In this document: in pieces, positions 8,700 through 18,588 of the stretch
Layout of the letters: each line of letters opens with the position of its first letter
Position numbering within the stretch: position 1 is the stretch's first letter
Assembly: GCA_002753225.1 (NCBI GenBank)
Contig: PDZS01000007.1
Span: 84,766 to 148,765, forward strand
Length of the DNA: 64,000 bases
Origin: Deltaproteobacteria bacterium YD0425bin51
GTDB taxonomy: Bacteria; Desulfobacterota; Desulfobacteria; Desulfobacterales; YD0425bin51
Reading direction: 5' to 3'
Translations under genes and position numbers: made by a program
Notes under the pieces: model-generated
What the model saw: the letters and a program-made list of their open reading frames with translations, nothing else
What the model was told of the DNA's origin: nothing
Databases searched by the model: none

Positions 8700-10880
8700 A
8701 TGACAGAAAATAAAAGACCTATATATTATGATGATGTGGAGAAATGCGTAGATGATATTATTAAGATAGTTGGTAAGAACATTATATTTGGAATGCCTTT
8801 GGCTTTAGGTAAGCCAATTCCTCTTATTAACGCTTTATACAATAGGGTAAAATCTGATACTTCTCTTCATTTAGCTGTTATTACAGCTCTTTCTTTAGAG
8901 AAGCCTACATGGTCAAATGAACTAGAGAGAAGATTTTTGCAGCCTTTTGTTGAAAGAGTATGGAAAGATATACCTGATTTTCAATATATATTGGACATTC
9001 GTAAAAACAACCTTCCTTCTAATTTTGTTTTAAAAGAGTTTTACTTTAAAGCAGGTCAATATATTCATGTTCCTGAAGCACAGCAGAATTATGTAAGTTC
9101 AAACTATACCCATGCCATAAGAGATTCATTAGCTAATAATATAAATGTATGCAGCAATATTATTGCTAAAAAAGAGATAAACGGTGAAGTTTTTTATAGT
9201 ATGAGCTGTAATGCTGATACATCTGTTGATGCTTCTAATGGTATTAAAAAAATGCAGGCAGAAGGTAAGAAATGTTTAGCAATAGGTGAAGTAAATAATA
9301 ACCTTCCATTCATGTATGGTGATGTAGCAGTAGCTAAACCAGATGCTTATGATATGGTAATTGAAAATCCTATTTATGATTTTCCTTTGTTTAGCGTTCC
9401 AAGACCAGTTGTAAGTGTTGCTGATCATATGATAGGAATCAATGTCAGCTCTTTAATAAAAGATGGCGGAACTTTGCAGATTGGAATTGGGGCTTTAGGT
9501 GATGCAATTGCAAGTGGTCTTAAAATGCGTCACGAAACTAATACTGAATATCGAGCATTTTTAAATGATGCAGGCATTTTAAATAATTATGGTGATATTA
9601 TAAATAGGGTTGGCGGACTAGAACCTTTTAAAGAAGGTTTATATGGCTCAACGGAGATGTTTGTTGATGCATTTTTGCAGCTTTATAAGATGGGAATACT
9701 TAAAAGGAAAATATATCACCATGAAGGCTTACAGAGACTAATTAATGAAGGTTTTATTAAAAATGAAATAAATCCAAGCGTTATTAATGTTTTGCTTGAA
9801 AAACAGGTTGTAAATTCACGTCTTACAGTAACTGATTTTAATTTTTTAAAGAAATTCGGTATTTTTAAAGAAGAAGTTGAATATATTGGTGATACTCTTG
9901 TTTATAAGGATATCACTCTTAAAAATGATTTAGATGATAAATCTAATAGAGATGAGATTTTAAAGCATTGTCTTGGAACTAATCTCAAAAATGGCATATT
10001 ACTTACAGGAGCTTTTTTTATAGGTCCTAATGATTTTTATCAAAGCCTTAGGGGCATGAGTGAAGAAGAAATTAAACAGTTTGAAATGACAAGCGTTTTA
10101 ATTTCTAATCAGCTTTATGGGGACGAAAAATTAAGATCTTTACAGAGAAAAGATGGTCGTTTTATAAATACAGGGATGATAGCGACATTATTTGGAAATG
10201 TAGCATCAGACATGTTAGAGGATGGTACAGTAGTAAGTGGAGTTGGAGGACAGTATAATTTTGTATCAATGGCTCATGCACTTCCTGATGGTAGATCAAT
10301 AATAATGATAAAGAGTACAAGGACAAAAAATAATAATGTCTTATCCAATATTTTGTATAATTATGGTCATGTTACAATTCCAAGACAGTTACGTGATATT
10401 GTTATAACTGAATATGGAATTGCTGATCTTAGAGCAAAGTCAAATAAAGAAGTAATTATTGCAATGATAAATATAGCTGATTCTAGATTTCAGGAAGAAC
10501 TTGTAAAAAAAGCTATAGAAAATAAAAAACTGCCTAAAGATTACAAGATTCCTGATAGATTTAGAAATAACTATCCTGAAAAACTTGAAAAATTAGTATC
10601 TCCTTACAGGAAAGAAGGCTTTTTTAAGGTATTTCCATCTGGGACAGATTTGACGCCTGACGAAATAGCTATAGGAAAGTCTCTTAGGATGTTGAAAGAA
10701 AAAATTGCTGCAAAGGATTTGATGATTATTCCAGATTTGATTATGAATGTTTTTAAATCAATACCAAAACATGCTGAGCGTCATTTAGAAAGAATGCAGT
10801 TAGATCGTCCTTCAACAGCTACTGAAATGATATTACAAAAAATAGTTGTCTATGCTTTAAGTTCTGCAGGACAAATTTAA
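8700..10880 (+). CDS. Acetyl-CoA hydrolase/transferase family protein
   Basis: 726 aa; GTLQIGIGALGDAIASGL, GLYGSTEMFVDAFLQL, DGTVVSGVGGQYNFVSMAHALPDGRSIIMIKSTR, VTEYGIADLRAKSNKE are hallmarks of this CoA-transferase family. Confidence 0.85.
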   Translation: MTENKRPIYYDDVEKCVDDIIKIVGKNIIFGMPLALGKPIPLINALYNRVKSDTSLHLAVITALSLEKPTWSNELERRFLQPFVERVWKDIPDFQYILDIRKNNLPSNFVLKEFYFKAGQYIHVPEAQQNYVSSNYTHAIRDSLANNINVCSNIIAKKEINGEVFYSMSCNADTSVDASNGIKKMQAEGKKCLAIGEVNNNLPFMYGDVAVAKPDAYDMVIENPIYDFPLFSVPRPVVSVADHMIGINVSSLIKDGGTLQIGIGALGDAIASGLKMRHETNTEYRAFLNDAGILNNYGDIINRVGGLEPFKEGLYGSTEMFVDAFLQLYKMGILKRKIYHHEGLQRLINEGFIKNEINPSVINVLLEKQVVNSRLTVTDFNFLKKFGIFKEEVEYIGDTLVYKDITLKNDLDDKSNRDEILKHCLGTNLKNGILLTGAFFIGPNDFYQSLRGMSEEEIKQFEMTSVLISNQLYGDEKLRSLQRKDGRFINTGMIATLFGNVASDMLEDGTVVSGVGGQYNFVSMAHALPDGRSIIMIKSTRTKNNNVLSNILYNYGHVTIPRQLRDIVITEYGIADLRAKSNKEVIIAMINIADSRFQEELVKKAIENKKLPKDYKIPDRFRNNYPEKLEKLVSPYRKEGFFKVFPSGTDLTPDEIAIGKSLRMLKEKIAAKDLMIIPDLIMNVFKSIPKHAERHLERMQLDRPSTATEMILQKIVVYALSSAGQI

Positions 10881-10882
10881 TA

Positions 10883-10928
10883 ATCTAAATCCCCAGCCCC
10901 TTACATAAGTAAAGGGCTGGGTTTAGAT
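10883..10928. terminator. Bidirectional hairpin between convergent genes
   Basis: atctaaatccccagccccttacataagtaaagggctgggtttagat, imperfect stem. Confidence 0.75.
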
Positions 10929-10933
10929 CTATA

Positions 10934-13462
10934 TTATTTTCCACAACATTTTTTATATTTTTTTCCGCTTCCGCATGGGCAGGGTGAATTTCTTCCAATC
11001 TTATCTTCTACTCTCTGAACAGGCTTTTTTTTCTGCTCTCCTTCTGATGCACCAGAATATACAAAATTTTGCTCATTTAGTTTTCTCTCATCAATTATTT
11101 TTTCTGGTTCATCATCTGCCATTTCAATTCTAAGAAGCATACCAATAGTTTTTCTTTTGATTCGGGATATCATTTCCTGAAACATCTCAAATCCTTCTTT
11201 TTTATATACAATTAAAGGATTTTGTTGAGCATATCCCCTAAGTCCTATTCCTTCTTTTAGATGATCCATATTAAGTAGATGCTCTTTCCAGTATTCATCT
11301 ACAATTTGAAGCATAAGAAAACGTTCAAGTCCTCTAAATTGTTCAACCCCTATTTTTTCTTCTTTTTCTGTGTAAAGTTGAAGTCCTTTTTCAGAAATAA
11401 TATCTAAAAGTTTTTCTCCATCTAAACCTTCTAATGTATCATCATCTAGTTTTAGTCTAAAATTGAATTGATTAAAAACTGCATCATCTAAGCCTTTTAA
11501 ATTCCACTCCCTAGGTTCAACCTTTTCATCTACAAATGTATAAGCATTATCTTCAGCAAGCTCTGAAATCATATCTTTTATGTCTTCACTCAAATCCTTT
11601 CCAGTAAGGGCTTCTCTTCTTTGTCTGTATATGACTTCTCTTTGCTGGTTCATGACATCATCATATTCAAGTATATGTTTTCTAAGATCAAAATTATGAG
11701 CTTCTACTTTACGTTGGGCGCTTTCAATTGCTTTTGTAATTAAGGAATGTTCAATTGGTTCCCCTTCTTTCATTCCAAGCTTATCCATTATACTTGAAAT
11801 TCGCTCTCCACCAAATATTCTCAATAGATCGTCTTCAAGTGAAAGATAAAATCTGGATGAGCCAGGATCCCCTTGTCTTCCAGAACGTCCCCTTAATTGG
11901 TTATCTATACGCCGGCTTTCATGGCGTTCAGTTCCAAGTATATGCAAGCCTCCAAGCTCTATTACTCCTTCTCCGAGAACTATATCAGTACCACGGCCTG
12001 CCATGTTAGTAGAAATTGTAACAGTTCCTTTTTGTCCAGCTTGGGCTACTATTTCAGCTTCTTTTTCATGAATTTTAGCATTTAGAACTGAGTGTTTAAT
12101 TCCTCTTTTAGTAAGTTTTTTACTAAGACTTTCTGATACATCAATAGAAATAGTTCCCACAAGGACCGGCTGCCCTTTTTTATGTAATGCTTGTATTTCA
12201 TCTAAAACAGCCTCATATTTTTCATTCTTTGTTTTATATATAACATCAGAATAATCTATACGAATCATTGATTTATGAGTAGGAACAACTATTACATCAA
12301 GGTTATATATTTTTTTAAATTCAGCAGCTTCTGTGTCAGCAGTTCCAGTCATGCCAGCAAGTTTTTGGTACATTCTGAAATAATTCTGGAAGGTAATAGT
12401 TGCTAATGTTTGATTTTCTCGCTCAATTCTTACATTTTCTTTTGCTTCTAAAGCCTGATGCAATCCTTCACTATATCTTCTTCCTGGCATTAGTCTTCCT
12501 GTAAATTCATCAACTATTATAACCTGTCCATCTTTTACAATGTAGTCAACATCAAGTTTAAAAAGAGTGTGAGCTTTTAATGCTTGATTTACATGATGAA
12601 GAATTTCAATATTTTTAGGGTCGTATAAATTATCAACATTTAATAATTTTTCAGTTTTAGAAACACCTTCTTCTGTAAGTATCACTGAGCGATGTTTTTC
12701 ATCAATACTATAATCTTTGTCTTTAGATAATCTTGGTATAATACGGTTTATTTGATCATAAAGTGAGGTTGATTTTTCAGCAGGTCCAGATATTATAAGA
12801 GGAGTCCTAGCTTCATCAATTAAAATGCTGTCAACTTCGTCAACAATTGCATAATTGAGATCTCTCTGAACTAGTTTGTCTGCAAAGAACTGCATATTAT
12901 CTCTTAAGTAATCAAACCCAAACTCATTATTTGTACCATAAGTTATGTCAGTGCTGTATGCTAATTTTCGTTCTGAATCATCTAATCCATGTACAATTGT
13001 TCCTGTTGTAAGCCCTAAGAAATGATAGATTTTTCCCATCCATGCAGTATCTCGTTTTGCTAGATAGTCATTAACAGTAACAATATGTACACCTTTTCCT
13101 GTTAAAGCATTAAGATATGCAGGAAGAGTTGCAACAAGGGTTTTACCTTCACCTGTTTTCATTTCAGCAATATTGCCTCTATGAAGCACTACTCCACCAA
13201 TAAGCTGAACATCAAAATGACGCATTTTAAGAGTTCTAACAGATGCTTCTCTTACTGCTGCAAAAGCTTCTGGAAGTAAATCCTCAAGTGTTTCACCATT
13301 TTGTATTCGTTCTTTAAATTTGTATGTCTGGTCTTTAAGTTCAGAGTCACTCATTTGCTGCATTTGAGGTTCTAAACAATTAATTTTTTCAACTAGAGGG
13401 TATATTTTTTTTAGTTCTCTGTCGTTTTTACTTCCAAAAATTTTTGTCAAAAAATTTAACAT
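10934..13462 (-). CDS. secA: Preprotein translocase subunit SecA
   Basis: 842 aa; [56 protein letters not shown]-terminal [17 protein letters not shown]. Confidence 0.98.
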   Translation of the reverse strand: MLNFLTKIFGSKNDRELKKIYPLVEKINCLEPQMQQMSDSELKDQTYKFKERIQNGETLEDLLPEAFAAVREASVRTLKMRHFDVQLIGGVVLHRGNIAEMKTGEGKTLVATLPAYLNALTGKGVHIVTVNDYLAKRDTAWMGKIYHFLGLTTGTIVHGLDDSERKLAYSTDITYGTNNEFGFDYLRDNMQFFADKLVQRDLNYAIVDEVDSILIDEARTPLIISGPAEKSTSLYDQINRIIPRLSKDKDYSIDEKHRSVILTEEGVSKTEKLLNVDNLYDPKNIEILHHVNQALKAHTLFKLDVDYIVKDGQVIIVDEFTGRLMPGRRYSEGLHQALEAKENVRIERENQTLATITFQNYFRMYQKLAGMTGTADTEAAEFKKIYNLDVIVVPTHKSMIRIDYSDVIYKTKNEKYEAVLDEIQALHKKGQPVLVGTISIDVSESLSKKLTKRGIKHSVLNAKIHEKEAEIVAQAGQKGTVTISTNMAGRGTDIVLGEGVIELGGLHILGTERHESRRIDNQLRGRSGRQGDPGSSRFYLSLEDDLLRIFGGERISSIMDKLGMKEGEPIEHSLITKAIESAQRKVEAHNFDLRKHILEYDDVMNQQREVIYRQRREALTGKDLSEDIKDMISELAEDNAYTFVDEKVEPREWNLKGLDDAVFNQFNFRLKLDDDTLEGLDGEKLLDIISEKGLQLYTEKEEKIGVEQFRGLERFLMLQIVDEYWKEHLLNMDHLKEGIGLRGYAQQNPLIVYKKEGFEMFQEMISRIKRKTIGMLLRIEMADDEPEKIIDERKLNEQNFVYSGASEGEQKKKPVQRVEDKIGRNSPCPCGSGKKYKKCCGK

Positions 13463-13474
13463 TTATGGTGTGTC

Positions 13475-14428
13475 CTAGTTAATATATTTTTCAGGATTTA
13501 CAGGAACGCCATGCAGGTGAACTTCATAATGAAGATGAGGTCCAGTACTTTGCCCAGTATTGCCTACTTCTCCAATTACTTCACCTCTTTCTACTGCATC
13601 CCCAATTTTTTTTGAGTATTTATTAAGATGAGCATAACGCGTAACAATACCATGTCCATGATCAATTATGATTAGGTTCCCAAATAAGCCTTTTGGACCA
13701 GCAAAAGTAACAATACCGCGTGCTGGAGCTTTAATTGGTGTACCACTTGCTGTAGAAATGTCCAAACCGCTGTGAAGTTCACCTATTTCTGTAAATGGAG
13801 ATTTCCTAAATCCAAACTTTGATGTAATTTCTCCCTTTAAAGGTAGAATAGAAGGAGTGGATGATAAGATATTATTTTGCTTTTGGATTTGATTTTGAAT
13901 GTTTTTTTCAATGGTCTTGAGTAAGGACTGATATACAACTTTCCCCTGATCTGAAGCGAATTTAAGTCCAGCAACCTGATCATACATTTCTCTGATTAAA
14001 TTACGCTGAATTCCGCCTGATTCCAACTTCAAATTTTCAGGTATTGAACTTCCGCCCATACCCAAAAGCAAACTTTTATTTTGATCAGGTTTTACAACTT
14101 TATTGGCTGCAACGCATACTTTATTTTTAATGGTATCCAGATCAACTATCTTTGATTTAAGACCATTCAGTTCGTATGCAAAGTTTTGTATCTGCTTGCT
14201 TTGATCTGTAATTATTTCTTGTTGTTTATAAAGCTTAGATTTTAATAACTCAGCAGTTTCTAAATTTTTTTTTAATTTATAGTTATCATAAGATACAATT
14301 CCAAGCGCTGTGACACAAGTAATTACAAAGACAGAAATAATAGTCAAAAAAAACTTAGAAAATGTTGCATGTCGTATAAGCGCACCAGTGTGGCTTAAAA
14401 CAAAAAAGGTGACTTTATGTTTTTTCAT
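13475..14428 (-). CDS. M23 family metallopeptidase (LytM), membrane anchored
   Basis: MKKHKVTFFVLSHTGALIRHATF...; GLDISTASGTPIKAPARGIVTFAG...HGHGIVTRYAHL...GEVGNTGQSTGPHLHYEVHLHGVPVNPEKYI. The ORF track starts at 14467. Confidence 0.93.
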   Translation of the reverse strand: MKKHKVTFFVLSHTGALIRHATFSKFFLTIISVFVITCVTALGIVSYDNYKLKKNLETAELLKSKLYKQQEIITDQSKQIQNFAYELNGLKSKIVDLDTIKNKVCVAANKVVKPDQNKSLLLGMGGSSIPENLKLESGGIQRNLIREMYDQVAGLKFASDQGKVVYQSLLKTIEKNIQNQIQKQNNILSSTPSILPLKGEITSKFGFRKSPFTEIGELHSGLDISTASGTPIKAPARGIVTFAGPKGLFGNLIIIDHGHGIVTRYAHLNKYSKKIGDAVERGEVIGEVGNTGQSTGPHLHYEVHLHGVPVNPEKYIN

Positions 14429-14554
14429 AGCAAAATACTTTCTTTCAACTGGGCCTTGGCTCAGCACTTTTTGTAAACATGTTTAAATTAACACCAAAAA
14501 ACCAATAACATAAATATGAAATATTAACCTTCATTTAAGTAAACCTTTTTTAAA

Positions 14555-14598
14555 CCTAAACCTAAAAAGTTATGTATTTATAAAACACCTAAACCTAA
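14555..14598. repeat. Two direct copies of CCTAAACCTAA upstream of the M23 gene
   Basis: 14555-14565 and 14588-14598, 33 bp start to start. Confidence 0.5.
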
Positions 14599-14642
14599 GT
14601 CTTTTTCCATATCATGCCAGCATAAATGCTGTCAAGACACTT

Positions 14643-14677
14643 TTTTTGTGTTCTATCATACAGATAGAACACAAAAA
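14643..14677 (-). terminator. Rho-independent-like terminator after folD
   Basis: 15-bp perfect stem TTTTTGTGTTCTATC-ataca-GATAGAACACAAAAA. Confidence 0.85.
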
Positions 14678-14683
14678 TATAGA

Positions 14684-15592
14684 TTACGCAATACCTAGTT
14701 TGAATTTAAGAGATTTCAAAGTATTTTTCATAAGCATAATAATTGTCATTGGACCTACTCCACCAGGAACTGGAGTTATTGAACCAGCTATTTCTTTTGC
14801 TGCATCAAAATCAACGTCCCCTCTTAATATGGCTATTTTCTTTCCTGTTTTTTCACTTATTTTTTCGCCTACTCTATTTACGCCAACATCAATAACACAT
14901 GCACCTGGTTTAATCCATTCTGGTTTAACAAGTCCTGGTACGCCTGCTGCAACTATCAAAACATCTGCACGTTTGCAATGTGATGCCAAATCTTTTGTTG
15001 CAGTATGAACTATAGTAACTGTTGAATTAGCACCTTTTCCTTTTTGAAGCATCATGTTTGCAATAGGTTTTCCAACTATATTAGATCTTCCAACTACAAC
15101 AACTTCTGCTCCATTTGTATCAACTCCAGATCTAACTATAAGTTCTTGGATTCCAGCAGGAGTACATGGGGGAAATTTTACTTCAGAACCTCCAATCATA
15201 AGTCTTCCAACATTAACAGGATGGAATCCATCAACATCTTTATCAGGATCTATTGCGTTTAGAACTTTCTTTTCATCAACATGTTTTGGAAGAGGGAGTT
15301 GGACCAAAATACCATTTATAGAATCGTCTTTATTATATTTGTCAATAAGTGCTAAAAGCTCTTTTTCTGTAATAGTTACAGGTTGAGAGTCCTGAACTTC
15401 TTTAAAACCAAGTTTATGTGCAGTTTCAATTTTTGATGTTACATAAGAAATAGAAGCTGGATTTTGACCTACAAGAATAGTAACTAAACCAGGAACAACT
15501 CCATGTTTCTCTTTAATTTGTGCAACTTCAGATTTAATTTCTTCAAAAATCAGCTTTTGGATTTCAGTTCCAAGAATTAATTTTGCTGTCAT
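14684..15592 (-). CDS. folD: Methylenetetrahydrofolate dehydrogenase/cyclohydrolase
   Basis: ILVGQNPASISYVTSKIETAHKLGF, GILVQLPLPKHVDEKKVLNAIDPDKDVDGFHPVNVG, VVVGRSNIVGKPIANMML, GGVGPMTIIMLMKNTL. Confidence 0.97.
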   Translation of the reverse strand: MTAKLILGTEIQKLIFEEIKSEVAQIKEKHGVVPGLVTILVGQNPASISYVTSKIETAHKLGFKEVQDSQPVTITEKELLALIDKYNKDDSINGILVQLPLPKHVDEKKVLNAIDPDKDVDGFHPVNVGRLMIGGSEVKFPPCTPAGIQELIVRSGVDTNGAEVVVVGRSNIVGKPIANMMLQKGKGANSTVTIVHTATKDLASHCKRADVLIVAAGVPGLVKPEWIKPGACVIDVGVNRVGEKISEKTGKKIAILRGDVDFDAAKEIAGSITPVPGGVGPMTIIMLMKNTLKSLKFKLGIA

Positions 15593-15622
15593 AAAAAAAA
15601 CATCTCCTTATATTTAAAATAG

Positions 15623-16660
15623 TTAAACTGGAAAAGGAATAGTTTTAAGGGAACAAGCCTCATCTATTCCAAACATAATATTCATATTTTGAACCGCTTG
15701 ACCTGATGCGCCTTTAACAAGATTATCTATGACAGAGATAATAATAATACGGTTTTTACGTTCATCTAATTTAAAACCAATATCACAATAATTTGTCCCG
15801 CGAACGTGTAATGTATCAGGCGCCATGCCATCAGGTTTAATTCTTATAAAAGGTCTTGCTTTATAAAATGAACTTAAACAATCTCTTATATGAGAAGATT
15901 TAATTCCATCTGAAAGAGTTGCATAGATTGTGCTAAGCATTCCTCTGCTCATTGGAACAAGGTGAGGAGTAAAAGTTATGCTTACATTTTCTCCTGCTTC
16001 TTTGCTTAATATTTCTTCCATTTCTGGAGTATGTCTATGATTTCCTATTTTGTATGCTTTAAAAGATTCGGTTGCTTCACAATATAGACTAGTTAAAGAT
16101 GGTGATCTTCCTGCTCCGCTTACACCTGATTTTGAATCAACAATAATGGAATTTTTATCTATAAGTTTGCTTTTTAATAGAGGAATAAGAGGTAGAAGCA
16201 CAGTTGTGGGGTAGCATCCCGGATTTCCAATCAGATTTGCATCTTTTATTTTTTCAAAGTATATTTCACAAAGACCATAAACTGAATCTTTGAGCAATTC
16301 TTTTGCAACGTGAGGCTCATAATATTTTTCATATTTTGCTGGATCGTTAAACCTAAAATCAGCAGAAAGATCTATTACTTTTTTCCCTGCTTTAAGTATT
16401 TCAGGTGCATATCCCATTGGAAGCTTGTGCGGCAGAGCCATAAATACTACATCTGAATTATCACATATTTTAGTTATGGAAAATTCTTCACAAATTAAGT
16501 CACAAATGCCACTCATAGCTGGGAAAACTCTGTCAAATGGAACTCCTTTATTTTGACGTGAAGTTAAAATAGTAATTTTTACATTTGGATGATTTGAAAG
16601 TATCCTTACAAGTTCCGCACCAGTATATCCAGTCGCTCCAGCAATACCTACCCGAATCAT
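15623..16660 (-). CDS. argC: N-acetyl-gamma-glutamyl-phosphate reductase
   Basis: MIRVGIAGATGYTGAELVRIL...NPGCYPTTVLLPL...KSGVSGAGRSPSLTSLYCE...HRHTPEME. Start at 16660 preferred (aaggag; the longer start overlaps the upstream terminator). Confidence 0.96.
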   Translation of the reverse strand: MIRVGIAGATGYTGAELVRILSNHPNVKITILTSRQNKGVPFDRVFPAMSGICDLICEEFSITKICDNSDVVFMALPHKLPMGYAPEILKAGKKVIDLSADFRFNDPAKYEKYYEPHVAKELLKDSVYGLCEIYFEKIKDANLIGNPGCYPTTVLLPLIPLLKSKLIDKNSIIVDSKSGVSGAGRSPSLTSLYCEATESFKAYKIGNHRHTPEMEEILSKEAGENVSITFTPHLVPMSRGMLSTIYATLSDGIKSSHIRDCLSSFYKARPFIRIKPDGMAPDTLHVRGTNYCDIGFKLDERKNRIIIISVIDNLVKGASGQAVQNMNIMFGIDEACSLKTIPFPV

Positions 16661-16681
16661 TTTTATCTCCTTCAAGATAAA

Positions 16682-16718
16682 AACACCCACCGTTTTATAT
16701 TAAAAACAAGTGGGTGTT
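16682..16718 (-). terminator. Hairpin between the phasin-like gene and argC
   Basis: AACACCCAC ... GTGGGTGTT 9-bp stem followed by T-run on the minus strand. Confidence 0.7.
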
Positions 16719-16727
16719 AATTTGAGT

Positions 16728-17024
16728 TTATTGTTTTATTGATTGTTTTAATTTTTCAACTTCATTCTTTAAATCATTGATCTCGTCTTTACTGGCTACG
16801 TTTACTTTCTTTAAGATTTCTTTTACACTTTTCTCGATTACAGATTCCATTTTCTTTTTTACATCATCATAGCGCCTTAAAAGATCATCTAACATTTTTT
16901 TTGCTTCAATATCTGATAGCTTACCTTTTGAAATGAAATCTTTTGCCATATCTTCAACTTCTTCTTTTGTTTTTAGTGCAAGATCAACACCCATTTCCAT
17001 AGTTTTTCTAATTTGGTCTAACAT
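16728..17024 (-). CDS. Phasin-like coiled-coil protein
   Basis: 98 aa: MLDQIRKTMEMGVDLALKTKEEVEDMAKDFISKGKLSDIEAKKMLDDLLRRYDDVKKKME...; resembles short granule-associated/phasin-like proteins. Confidence 0.6.
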   Translation of the reverse strand: MLDQIRKTMEMGVDLALKTKEEVEDMAKDFISKGKLSDIEAKKMLDDLLRRYDDVKKKMESVIEKSVKEILKKVNVASKDEINDLKNEVEKLKQSIKQ

Positions 17025-17129
17025 GATATATCTCCTTATAGTTAGAAATTTAGTTTAAAACTTAATTATATCAAACTAATTAATTATTGTCTATAACGCA
17101 AAAAGTCAATAAAATAAAAGGTAGTTGAC

Positions 17130-18533
17130 TCAGAGGGTTTTAACTTTTAGCATGTTTGTTGTTCCAGAAACTAATACTGGGTGTCCTGCTGTAAGTACTA
17201 CTAATTCTCCATTCTTAACCTTTCCAGATGATAGAGCAACAGATGCTGCTTCCTCAAACAGTTCATCTGTATCTTTAAATAGAGGTGCAAGATTAGGAAT
17301 ACATCCCCAATAAAGAGAAAGCTTTCTAATAGTTGATATATCAGGAGATAATGCAATAATTTTTGAATTTGGTCTAAATCTAGAAATTCTCATGGCAGTT
17401 GATCCTGACTTTGTTGTGGCAATAATTGCTGAAGCATTTAGATGATCTGCTAACACGCATGATGCATAGGAAACAGAATCTGAAATTCCTTCTTTTGCCA
17501 TAAAATTTAGGTATTTATCATGCGGATAATTTTCTTCAGCACTTAGAATGATTTTAACCATAAATTGTACTGCCTGTATTGGATAACTTCCGCTTGCAGT
17601 TTCTTCTGAGAGCATAACTGCATCAGCTCCATCTAAAACAGCATTAGCAACATCTGTTGCCTCAGCTCTGGTAGGTCTTGGTGAATCAACCATTGATCTA
17701 AGCATCTGAGTAGCAATTATTACTGGTTTCCCCAATGCGTTTGATCTTTGCACTATCATTTTCTGAATATTTGGAACATTTTCCAGTGGTATTTCTACTC
17801 CTAAATCACCTCTGGCTACCATAATTCCATCAGAAACATCGAGTATTTTATCAATGTTATCTAAAGCCTCATGTTTTTCAATTTTTGCAATTACAGGGAG
17901 ATTTACATTTTGTTTTTTCATAATTTCTTTGACATTTAGAATATCTTCAGCTGTTCTTACAAAGGAAAGAGCAACATAATCTATGTCATTTGCAAGACCA
18001 AAAATAAGGTCTTTCTTATCTTTTTCAGTTAGAGAGGCAGCTTTTATAGTTCCAGTAGGCAAATTAATTCCTTTATGTGAAGTGAGTACTCCTCCTGTTA
18101 TTACTTCACAGTAAATATCAGTTTTACTGGTTTTTTTAACTACAAGCTCTAACATGCCATCAGCAAGTAATATAATATCTCCTTCCTTAACTTCGTTAGG
18201 GAGATTTGTATAAGATACAGATACTCTGTTATCACAGCTTTCAATCATCTCATTTGTTAAGATAAATGTTTGACCAGGTTTTAATGTAATTCCAGGTTCT
18301 ATAACTTTTCCAATTCTAATTTTAGGTCCACAAAGATCTTGTAGGATTGCTACAGGTTTTCCTAGAGATTCAGAAATTTCACGGATTATCTTTATTTTTT
18401 CTTTATGTTCATCGTGTGTTCCGTGAGAAAAATTTAATCTTGCCACGTTCATCCCATTTTCAATAAGACCTTTTATGGCTTCAGGTGATGAACTGGCTGG
18501 TCCAATGGTGCATACGATTTTAGTTTTGCGCAT
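17130..18533 (-). CDS. pyk: Pyruvate kinase
   Basis: MRKTKIVCTIGPASSSPEAIKGLIENGMNVARLNFSHGTHDEH..., KIEKHEALDNIDKILDVSDGIMVARGDLGVEIP, SEETASGSYP. ORF track starts at 18548. Confidence 0.97.
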   Translation of the reverse strand: MRKTKIVCTIGPASSSPEAIKGLIENGMNVARLNFSHGTHDEHKEKIKIIREISESLGKPVAILQDLCGPKIRIGKVIEPGITLKPGQTFILTNEMIESCDNRVSVSYTNLPNEVKEGDIILLADGMLELVVKKTSKTDIYCEVITGGVLTSHKGINLPTGTIKAASLTEKDKKDLIFGLANDIDYVALSFVRTAEDILNVKEIMKKQNVNLPVIAKIEKHEALDNIDKILDVSDGIMVARGDLGVEIPLENVPNIQKMIVQRSNALGKPVIIATQMLRSMVDSPRPTRAEATDVANAVLDGADAVMLSEETASGSYPIQAVQFMVKIILSAEENYPHDKYLNFMAKEGISDSVSYASCVLADHLNASAIIATTKSGSTAMRISRFRPNSKIIALSPDISTIRKLSLYWGCIPNLAPLFKDTDELFEEAASVALSSGKVKNGELVVLTAGHPVLVSGTTNMLKVKTL

Positions 18534-18554
18534 TGTCCTTGTCTCCAATTAGTT

Positions 18555-18580
18555 TAGAGACGCACGGCAGTGCGTCTCTA
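18555..18580. repeat. GAGACGCAC palindromic repeat, copy A
   Basis: TAGAGACGCAC-ggca-GTGCGTCTCTA between pyk and holA. Confidence 0.9.
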
Positions 18581-18588
18581 CATAAAGG

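Noticed and set aside
11755-12085. Plus-strand ORFs of 84 and 62 aa opposite secA
   Set aside because: Fully antisense to a clear secA reading frame, no recognisable domain; same logic for the plus-strand ORFs over folD (14646-15386), cusA (23125-24426) and ilvD (62735-63097).
14555-14598. CCTAAACCTAA copies considered as telomere-like repeats
   Set aside because: Only two short copies in an AT-rich promoter region; listed only as a weak repeat.
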